A stretch of DNA of 64,000 nucleotides, from assembly GCA_045593555.1 (NCBI GenBank), contig JAZNWU010000022.1:20876-84875 (forward strand), read 5' to 3'. This document shows positions 53,501 through 62,000 of this stretch, piece after piece (positions within the stretch are counted from its first letter, which is position 1; every line of letters begins with the position of its first letter). Source of the stretch: Fimenecus sp045593555. Lineage in GTDB: Bacteria; Bacillota; Clostridia; Oscillospirales; Acutalibacteraceae. Below the pieces are notes generated by a model. The model ran no database searches. It was not told the origin of the DNA and saw nothing but the letters and a program-made list of their open reading frames with translations. The translations under genes were made by a program, and so were the position numbers.

Positions 53501-53767
53501 TATGCCTATTTCCCTGAATATGGATATTCAAAAGAAAATGGGAAAATAACAACACTTACGCTTTCAGGAGATAAGTGGATATTTCCTGTTAATGGTTCTT
53601 ACGGAAATGTTCATTTTACACCTCTTTGGTATCCTGACGGAGATTATATTGTAAGAGTACAACTCAGCGATATGTGGACACCATCAGGTATGATGAAGAA
53701 AGAATATAAATCAAACACAATTATAATCAAGGACTCTGCTTATGACGATTGGTATGTAGGTAGATAA
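50573..53767 (+). CDS. Large secreted surface protein with InlB-type repeat
   Basis: A 1064-residue protein. A Sec signal (KKVISILLVLCTLLSVIPYS) ends near residue 27. Residues 285-362 form one Listeria-Bacteroides (InlB B/Flg_new) repeat: TIKFNGNGATGGST to VTLYAKWEY. The rest is beta-rich, Tyr/Trp-rich (several CARDB-like segments such as ENIKVRQYVRYAGG). No LPxTG or membrane anchor is present at the C-terminus. Placed just after a Tad operon, it may be a pilus tip adhesin for mating-pair contact. AAGGAAG lies close to the ATG. Confidence 0.82.
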   Translation: MIDIKKVISILLVLCTLLSVIPYSALALSWDGDSAGGSTDAVNGSSTGYVIRSTSDSACVVGYRFSVVDSSGNMKVTKVIDVFRNTSNGNNAYSTSAKFSTKYNKKQINVNKNKSLTTTYNQTNCYKESAMEFITSLPNPSGVETWQSYETNINKVLSKLGVGSVSNMNNGDKVIIEPLFDVCLAGEYQALTVSEIAYCGRSVLGGTSTGGTSNGTSSTWGFIANYTNRIWPNKLFTPDGQGLWSSATEIGSSKKETFNGLLTKGYGAGIAYNQTEDSTLKDITYTIKFNGNGATGGSTSSMTMTCGVGKNLILNGFTKTAYKFAGWNTKANGTGINYSNGQYVKDLATTDGAVVTLYAKWEYNLSLNVKECYVYSGNKGNKTTLFGTTMGNVFDDYVYKTDYPTIGDTVWYNVYFPAEEENIKVRQYVRYAGGSWNTRDVTLSSLNSSSQWFPIQFTGDYKKITAGQQYFEIQAKTDWIDDSGNVLKSGTVKTFYIPIKPVVYRTEVCAYNYEGNVVAYDGCAGSGGKLYSGQRIKIAYKYTADNTWVATEYLRGSMYHYSGSKWSTVYTSNDGYDAAKNKIGISKSSPITLNSSIGTYAVPVTSQNKLRFNLETWWASDKTHTFEETWYDLPVVKSDIALIDITLIDYTTNEILDPNNLRAGQCVLVRYTYKNNTDVKVYVEGFKSDKTQINGAYAIPAKSSITVEGYRFTVPNKRNINIWGGVYLEGLGIYKTDYESNGSNNALTLSCKVNHPLTLEPIPQNADYRENTEVITSFWLKNSFSDDYIPTEEVSVKFCVYKGSTLIYTYTKTKAIVPGNRHNLLYFKWKVPTGLNSADVKITGEIVDDGVSYNKETASYSTTPYTRVQTPDTQFEKKGPSGFSIPANTSTYGTACEWWEWTYSNGEFVKKEYYTGLAYYTIKIEPKNTQTASKNGSTWYMNSGYGITMSLNNGTNPSKSGFSTAPADSYTLPQYGYAYFPEYGYSKENGKITTLTLSGDKWIFPVNGSYGNVHFTPLWYPDGDYIVRVQLSDMWTPSGMMKKEYKSNTIIIKDSAYDDWYVGR

Positions 53768-53778
53768 AATTCACTTTA

Positions 53779-53810
53779 AGGGCGGCTAAAAAAGTCGCCC
53801 TCACTTTTTT
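53779..53810 (+). terminator. Terminator after the surface protein
   Basis: AGGGCGGCT pairs with AGTCGCCCT around AAAAA, with CACTTTTTT tail. Confidence 0.85.
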
Positions 53811-53824
53811 AGGAGAGCGACAAA

Positions 53825-54169
53825 ATGGTATGTAATTACAGTGACACAATTGCAGTAAAGTACGGCATTAATGCCGCCCTTATTGCAGGATATATTAGAG
53901 AAAAACTTGAAAAAACAGAACTTTATGGTGGTGATGTTTCTTGGGAACGAATAACCATCAAAACAATAACAGGTGCGTTTCCTTTCTTGGGTGAAAAGGC
54001 AGTAAGAAATGCAATTAAAAGACTCAAAAAAGGAAACATCCTCATTTCTAAACAGTATGGCAAGGAACATTTTGACCACGCCAACTATTACAGCATTACT
54101 GCTCACGGTTATGCAGTAATGAGAGGAGATGAAAAGAATGACCGAAAAAAGAATGGCGGGAACTTATGA
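53825..54169 (+). CDS. Winged-helix mobile-element protein
   Basis: A 114-residue protein; the segment FPFLGEKAVRNAIKRLKKGNILISKQYGKEHFDHANYYSIT has the helix-helix-wing order of replication-initiator-type winged helices. AGGAGAG lies 7 bp upstream. It overlaps the following gene. Likely DNA binding. Confidence 0.7.
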   Translation: MVCNYSDTIAVKYGINAALIAGYIREKLEKTELYGGDVSWERITIKTITGAFPFLGEKAVRNAIKRLKKGNILISKQYGKEHFDHANYYSITAHGYAVMRGDEKNDRKKNGGNL

Positions 54170-54737
54170 GATAATCCACGCATTTGAAATAGGTAAAAAA
54201 GAAGTCATAATCGGTAGAGATAATAATGCATCACCCGATGAAAGATTTGTAGTTGCCAACTATGAAAATAATGGCATATTTGAAAGATATGTCGATGCAC
54301 TTGTTAGCAAAGATTTTGCAGAAATTGCAAAGATTTTTGCCATGCGAATAAAGAATGAAGCAGAGCGTGTAATTGAAGAAATCTCAAAAATCGAAGTTGA
54401 CACTACACCTATATATGCAGATGGATGCACAGTTATCAAAGCTGAAAATTCTATCAAAAATAAGGTGGTAGTAATTAGAGCTGATGTGTTCAAACCCGAA
54501 TATCAGATTGCAACAATGCAGTTGCAGCTATGCTCAGGTGGTTTTGGTTGTGAACCTAATTCAAGAGGGTCAGCATGTTTTTGTACTAATCTTTACAGCG
54601 GGAAGGAATCAAGATTTGAACGCAGCGATGTTCTCGGTATCATTGAAAAAGAGAAACTACCTGAATGGGCAAAGCAGAGATTAGATGAAGTTCAGAAAGA
54701 ACGAACCGAAAAAAGAAAGGACAGGGATGTACGATGA
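54138..54737 (+). CDS. Hypothetical conjugative-element protein
   Basis: A 199-residue protein of a type commonly found between Tad/VirD4 genes and the large helicase in clostridial elements. Opening GTYEIIHAFEIGKKEVIIGRD and the Cys segment CSGGFGCEPNSRGSACFC suggest a fold with possible metal or disulfide. No function known. GAGGAG upstream supports the 54138 start. Confidence 0.7.
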   Translation: MTEKRMAGTYEIIHAFEIGKKEVIIGRDNNASPDERFVVANYENNGIFERYVDALVSKDFAEIAKIFAMRIKNEAERVIEEISKIEVDTTPIYADGCTVIKAENSIKNKVVVIRADVFKPEYQIATMQLQLCSGGFGCEPNSRGSACFCTNLYSGKESRFERSDVLGIIEKEKLPEWAKQRLDEVQKERTEKRKDRDVR

Positions 54738-55687
54738 TAGATTTATATATTACTCCGATTACTACAAACCTTGAAAAATACACTTTCAGGCAGAGTAATC
54801 AGTTGTATCAGCAGACAGGCTGCATAGGTTATCTGCGTGCTGACCTCGGTTCAAGCGGTAAAGAGTTTCATTCTACTTGGAATGATACTTGTTCATTCTT
54901 TAAAACAGAAGAATTTTCAAAGGAATTTGATGATGTTATTAATGCACTCCGTATTGATGAAAAGTACAGCAAAATGCTCGGTGACAGAGAGAGTCTTTCA
55001 AAGTATTGCCATACTAATGCGAAGCAGTATATCGAGCCTAACAAACAATATTTCGGTATAAGAGTAGATACAGATAAACACACTTATCTGTTAAGAGTTA
55101 ATCCCAATAAAGGTGAATATAACCTTTATTGTTACTGCTATGTAAAGTCCTATCTTGAAGCACAACTTGTTCAGGCAAGTAAGGGTATCAGATTTATAAC
55201 CCCTCATTATAGAGAAATATTCAGAATTCCTGATGGTGATAAAATTCGCATTACTACTCCTGACGAGGAAAGGGTTGAAAAAGTTTGCAGATATGTAGAT
55301 GATTATCACATAGAGGTTGGTGACAGACTTTATCATATTTGTGAATTTGCAGAAATTATGGAGAGAAACGGAAGTAAGGTTATTCCTCTTCGTTCTTCTC
55401 TTCCTAACCTGTGTTATGCAATTCATCCTGAGGAGGGAAAGCTTATTATCATCATTAAGGGAGAACAGGACTTTACAGATGTTAATGATGACCGAAATAC
55501 ACCTGAACAAAACAGAAAACTTGCAGACGGACATAATTCTGAAATGGGTATTACGAAAGCACAGAAAGAAGCAATGCTCGGTGGTATAACTAACGGGTGG
55601 CAGACACCTTCTGCTAATCCGCAGAATTATAATGAGCACGGCAAGTTTATTCATTATAAACAGCATGAGCGAGGTGAAGCACGATGA
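54734..55687 (+). CDS. Element protein with LPD28/DUF4314-like segments
   Basis: A 317-residue protein overlapping the preceding gene by 4 bp. An N-terminal domain (SSGKEFHSTWNDT...) recalls small modules found in polyvalent proteins of conjugative elements. A DUF4314-like segment may lie at 180-230 (DGDKIRITTPDEERV...VDDYHIEVGDRLYHICEFAE). Function unknown; assignment of the domains is tentative. Confidence 0.6.
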   Translation: MIDLYITPITTNLEKYTFRQSNQLYQQTGCIGYLRADLGSSGKEFHSTWNDTCSFFKTEEFSKEFDDVINALRIDEKYSKMLGDRESLSKYCHTNAKQYIEPNKQYFGIRVDTDKHTYLLRVNPNKGEYNLYCYCYVKSYLEAQLVQASKGIRFITPHYREIFRIPDGDKIRITTPDEERVEKVCRYVDDYHIEVGDRLYHICEFAEIMERNGSKVIPLRSSLPNLCYAIHPEEGKLIIIIKGEQDFTDVNDDRNTPEQNRKLADGHNSEMGITKAQKEAMLGGITNGWQTPSANPQNYNEHGKFIHYKQHERGEAR

Positions 55688-55702
55688 GCTTCATCGTCAG
55701 AA

Positions 55703-55858
55703 ATGAAGGTTAATGAAAAAGAATTAGAATGTAAAAATTGCAGATACCGAAACGGATATGTGTGTAATATCTGTTGGAAAAAATTATATGAAAATTTTTA
55801 TAAAAGGAAGGAGAAAGTAAATGGCAAAAACAATAAGCATAACACAGAAAAAAGTTAA
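55703..55858 (+). CDS. Small Cys-rich peptide
   Basis: 51 codons: CKNCRYRNGYVCNIC gives two CxxC pairs. The frame overlaps the start of the next gene by 38 bp. The ribosome site is poor. Likely but not certain gene. Confidence 0.4.
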   Translation: MKVNEKELECKNCRYRNGYVCNICWKKLYENFYKRKEKVNGKNNKHNTEKS

Positions 55859-56039
55859 AATTATTGAAAAACTTATATCTGCAGGTGTCACCACTGAAGA
55901 ACAAATTAAAAAGATTACACCAAGTGACCTTACAGGCATTAAGGATATTAGTTTTACAGATATTCTTCTCGTTTGTGAATTACAGGAATGTGTTAAAAAT
56001 AATACAGTATATTCTTTCCTTGCTAAAAAAGAAGATTAA
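55821..56039 (+). CDS. Small helical element protein
   Basis: A 72-residue protein with AAGGAAGGAG upstream. All-helical pattern (TEEQIKKITPSDLTGIKDIS... is reminiscent of a HTH-like fold). It lies 14 bp before the giant polyvalent gene. No family recognised. Confidence 0.65.
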   Translation: MAKTISITQKKVKIIEKLISAGVTTEEQIKKITPSDLTGIKDISFTDILLVCELQECVKNNTVYSFLAKKED

Positions 56040-56053
56040 TGAGGTGATAAGCT

Positions 56054-59000
56054 ATGGCAAGTAAATTGCAGATTATCACTACTATGTTCAATGATGAAGT
56101 CGGTAAAGTGACAAACAGTTTTGATAACTGGACCTCATTCTTGAGAACTGCATCCAATAATTTTAAATATAACTTCTATGACCAGCTTTTAATTTATTCA
56201 CAAAGACCTGATGCAACTGCGTGTGCAGAAATAGGCTTTTGGAATGAAAAAATGAATCGTTGGGTCAATCGAGGTGCAAAAGGCATTGCGTTGTTTGACT
56301 ATTCGGGCAATAACCAAAAATTACGTTATGTGTTTGATGTTTCCGATACAAATTCATTTTATGGTTATGAAGTTCCTCGTTGGGAAGTTAAAGATAATTA
56401 TCACAATGAAATATCGGAAGCTCTTACGAATGCTTTTGGTGATGTTGCCGAAGGTGGTTTCGAATGTGTAATTGATGATACTGCAAGAAATATGGCTGAA
56501 GATAATGTTCTTGACTATATCTCAACCTTGAAGGATAGTGTGTATGGCAGTTTCTTAGAAGAACTTGACGATGACAATATTTCGGTTGTTTTCAAAAATG
56601 CTCTTACCTCAAGTATCGGATATATGATGATGACAAGATGTGGTATCAATGCTGACGAATATTATGACCGAGAAGATTTTGAGGATATTTTTAATTTCAA
56701 TACTCCATCAACAGTTATTGCAATGGGTGTTGCAGTCAGTGATATTGCAGAAATGGGTCTTCGAGAAATCGAAAGTACAGTTAAAAATATTCAAAAAAGT
56801 GAGAAAAAACAAAATCGCACATTTGTCAAAGAAAAAGAAACAGAGTATGATGAGGATGCAAAGACAAATAACGAAACCGAAAGGAGCAATGATTATGTCA
56901 CAGATGACTTACAGACAAGTGGGGGATTATCAAATTCCGAACCTAACCTTACCAACAGAGGAGAACGTTACTCTTGGGAAGTACGGTATGCTGAGGAAGA
57001 AATTCCTTCAGGAACACAAGAAAGTCTATTTCACTCAGTTGATAGCGAAGGGCGAATTGATGAGAACCTTGAAGGTAACGGAAATGGAAGCACAACAGAT
57101 GCTGGAACAGTTGACCGAACAGATGATGAAGTCACAGGGAGTGACGGAAGAACTGAAAGCAACGAACCAAATGAAATGGGTAGGCTTGATGAACAATATC
57201 AAGATAACAGCCGAAGAAACGGTACTGAAGGAACTGATTTACAGTTAAGTGAACATGACTTTAATGCCCGTTGGAATGGTATTGAATATTTCCATAAGGA
57301 TAAAGAAAAAAGTGAGTTAATAAAATCTTTTTTAACTCCATATGCAGAAGAAATCGCTATGTTCTATGAGAGTCATAAAGACTCAAATGAACGTAGCGAT
57401 TTTGTTAAGTCTTTCTTTAATTCTATTTCTTATGAAACAACACTTTCAAATGGTGTAAATGCTGGTTTTGAAGCATATTCCGATGCTATTAGGTTATGGC
57501 GTAATGACGGAACAGAACTGAGAGAATCTTGGGAGAAATGGTTTCAGGTTGAAGATTATGTTTTCGGTCTTATTCTTATGGAACAATGGACAGAGCCTAT
57601 TGCATTACTTTTACCAAGTGAACAAGCTCAAATTGAATTTATTGGAACAAAGACAAAAGGTGATGCGTTTCTTCCATTACCACAAGGTGCTATTGACCAT
57701 GTCCTTGGTGCAGGAAGTAATTTTAGTGAAAGCAAAATGCGTATTTATCGTCAGTTTACTGAAAGCCTTTCAAAAGATGAAAATATTAAGTTTTTGAAAA
57801 AAGAGTATGGTATAGGTGGGGGAACTAATGCAATTCCCGGTACAGGATTTTGGGATAATCATGATGCAAAGGGCATTGAGATTTATGACCACTACAGTGA
57901 ACCAAAGAGAAGAAATCTCTTAAAATGGAGTTACGTTGAAAAGCGTATTTCCGAGCTAATAAAATATGACAGATATTTAAGTCCGAAGGAAAAAGAGAAA
58001 TATCCTGAATGGCTTGATAACACAATCGCAAAAGAAGCAGCATGGAAAAAGGAATCTGAAATTCGTCAGTTAATTCGTGATGCACCTGATGAAAAAGAAC
58101 CACCTAAAGAATATAGGTATGAATATAATCTCGGTGATACTGTATATATCGGTGCAGATGAATTCACTATCCTTTCTCTTGAAGACCCAGTAATTCTTAA
58201 TGATAGTCAATATCCGTTGTTTAATAAGGAGTTTTCAAAATCAGACTTTGAGCAAAAGGTAAAAGAAAACCCTGCAAATAATCATTTAAGAGTTGAAATT
58301 GAAGTTGAAAGACCTATTGTTAATGACGAAACTGAAATAGAAGTTGATGAAAGTAATAAGCCTGATTTCTTGCTTCAATATGAGCAAGAAAAAAGAGAAA
58401 ATCCTGATAGTGTACTTTTTATGCATACAGGTGGTTTTTATATTGCATTTGGTAAAGATGCTCAAACAATTTCAAAGCACACACACTATAAGGCAACAGG
58501 GAAGAATCTTTATGGAAATGTTTTTACTCCTTGTTGTGAAGTTATTGATTTTAACCTTAGCTATTGCGTAAAGGAACTAAACGAAAACAACATTGATATT
58601 GTTGTAATGGAAGTAGATAAAGGTGTCGTTGAAAGATATTCTATTCCTACAATAGATGAGCCAAACGAACAGTCAGTATTGACTTTTGTTCAGCCGGAAA
58701 CCAAAGAAACCCAAGTATTGTATGATATTCTTTCTGCTTTGAAAATCGATGATATTGACCTTACTTATGAGGGTGGTATCCTTGTTGCAAGGGATAACGA
58801 CAATATGTGGAGTGGTAATGAGTTTTATTCATTTCTTATTGACGAAGCATTTGTCTTTCAGGATGACGGTTCCGTGCTTGGTATTAAAGATACTCTCCTT
58901 GACGATTTTAAAGAGCTTTGTAAAGAAAACGAAGTGAACTTTATTGATAACCGTTATAATCAAATTTATCGTGGTTATCTAGCTGAAAAAGTAGAATACC

Positions 59001-62000
59001 CTGACAAGTTTTTGTTATATCAGGTTGGAGATTTCTTTGAAGCATTTAATGATGATGCAAAAACTTTAGCAGAAATGCTTGAACTTGTGCTGACATCAAG
59101 AGCAATAGGCGGAGATGAGAGAGCTCCTATGGTTGGTTTCCCAAAACATAGACTTGAAACCTACCTTAATATGCTTACTGACAGAGGTTTTGATGTTGCC
59201 GTGTGTTCTCTTGAAAACGGTGAGAGAAAAACCTATACGATTGTTTCTCAAAACAAGGAAGACCCTGTTGAAAGCAAACCGATAGGAAGAATTGATTATC
59301 TCCATACAGACGGTAAAGTTCGTGAAAGTATTGAATACACGAGTGAATATCAGTTTGTAAAAGATATTAAGGATGAGAATTACTATGGTACTCCGATGTC
59401 GGTTGTTGTTTATACCGATAAAGACGGCAATACAATTTCAAGAGATTTCATTAAGGAACTTGACCCACCGCTACAAGGCTTTGAGGCAATTCCAAGTCCG
59501 TACTTGGAACAAGCCGAAGAAGAAATAACGGATGCAGAACTTATTGGCAAAGAGGTCATAATTGACGGTGATAAATATATCATTGAAAAGATTGACCCCG
59601 TATTTGGTGATGTATCAATGAGGGATACAACATCAATTTACCCTATAAACAGAGTTGAGAAAATCGGCTTTGTTCGAGAACACTTGGCTCCTGTTAAGCA
59701 GGAATATGCAACTGAAAAGGTTGCTAAATACCCGGCAGTGGAAAATGGTCTTCCTTATGATATTGTTGTGGAAACAATTAAGACGGAAGAACCTACGCTT
59801 ACTCCACCTACTTGGGAAGAAAAGAAAGAGAAAGTCACAACACTTTATCCTACTATTCCCGATAGTGAGAAACACAATTTCAGAATAACGGATGATAATT
59901 TGGGTGTTGGTGGACCGAAAGAGAAATTCCGTAATAATATGGCTGCTATCAACCTTTTGCACGAGCTTGAGTTTGAAAACCGACTTGCAACTCCCGAAGA
60001 ACAGGAAATACTTTCAAAGTATGTAGGCTTCGGTGGTCTTGCGGATGCTTTTGATGAAAGCAAAGCAAATTGGGCAGATGAGTATAAGGAACTAATTGTT
60101 ACTCTTTCTCCCGAAGAATATGCCGCAGCAAGAGAAAGTACGCTTACTGCTTTCTATACACCTCCTGTAGTTATTCGTGCTATGTATGAAGCACTTGGTA
60201 ATATGGGATTTAGTGAAGGTAACATTCTTGAACCGTCTTGCGGTACAGGTAACTTTATCGGTATGGTTCCCGATAGTATGCAGAAGAGTAAATTCTTCGG
60301 TGTTGAGCTTGATAGCTTAACAGGTAGAATTGCACAGCAGTTATATCAGAAATCGGGAATTACAGTTCAGGGATATGAGAACGCATCACTTCCTGACAGT
60401 TTCTTTGATGTTGCCATAGGTAATGTGCCTTTCGGTCAGTTTAAGGTAATTGATAAGAAGTATGATAAAAATAATTGGCTTATACACGATTACTTTTTTG
60501 GAAAGACACTTGATAAGGTTCGCCCCGGTGGTGTAATTGCATTTATCACTTCTTCAGGTACTATGGACAAGAGAAATTCAAATGTGAGAAAGTATATTGC
60601 ACAGAGAGCCGAGCTTCTCGGCGCCATTCGTTTGCCGAATAACACATTTAAGGCTAATGCAGGTACAGAGGTAACATCTGATATTCTTTTCTTACAAAAG
60701 AGGGACACTCTTGTAAATGATGAACCCGATTGGGTACACCTTGATCGTGATGAGAATGGTAATGAATACAACAAGTATTTTGTTGACCATCCTGAAATGG
60801 TACTCGGTGAAATGGTTATGGAGTCATCACAGTTTGGACATTCCTTGACTTGTAAACCGTATGAGGACAGAAATCTTTCTGACCTTTTAAGTGAAGCAGT
60901 TCAAAATATACACGCTGAAATAACAGAATTTGATATTTCGGAAATCGGTGAAGTTGAAGATAATTCCGTTCCCGCAGACCCGAATGTTAAAAACTTTAGT
61001 TTTACTGTTGTTGAAGATAAGTTATATTATCGTCAAAACAGCAGAATGAACCCTGTTGATGTTTCTGCAACTGCTGAAAGCAGAATTAAGGGTATGATAA
61101 AAATCCGTGATTGTGTTCGTGAGCTTATACGACTTCAGACGGACGATTATCCCGATTCTGCTATTCTTTCTGCACAGGACAGATTAAATACCTTGTATGA
61201 TGATTTTACAAAGAAATACGGACTTCTTAATGCAAGAGCAAACAGATTAGCTTTTGCTGATGACAGTTCATATTGTCTTTTATGTTCTCTTGAAATAGTT
61301 GGTGAAAACGGTGAGCTTAAACGCAAAGCTGATATGTTTACCAAGAGAACAATCAAACCTCATATTAAGGTAACATCTGTTTCAACTGCAAGTGAAGCAC
61401 TCGCTATTTCAATCGGTGAAAAAGCAAGAGTTGATATGGTCTTTATGTGTGAACTTACAGGAAAGACAGAACAAGAGCTTTTTGAAGAACTCAAGGGTGT
61501 AATCTTCCTTAACCCCGAATACACATCTGAACACAGTAATGATGAAAGGTATCTCCCTGCAGATGAATATCTTTCAGGCAATGTTAGAAAGAAACTTGAA
61601 CTTGCAAGACGAACTGCAGAGCTTTACCCCGATGATTACAACATCAATGTGGAAATGCTTGAAAAGGTTCAGCCTAAAGATTTAACAGCGAGTGAAATTT
61701 CTGTTCGCTTGGGTGCAACTTGGCTTCCACCTGAAGATGTTGAAAGATTTGTATATGAGATTTTACAAACACCTCGTTATGCTCAATGGAATATTAAAGT
61801 AAAATATACCGAGCTTACGGATGAATGGACTATTGCAAATAAGACTTATGACCGAACCAATGTTGTTGCAAACAACACTTACGGTACAACCCGAATAAAT
61901 GGTTACAGAATTATTGAAGATACCCTTAATCTTAAGGATGTTCGTATTTTTGACTATGTGGAAGATGAGCACGGAAATAAGAAACCTGTTCTAAATAAAA

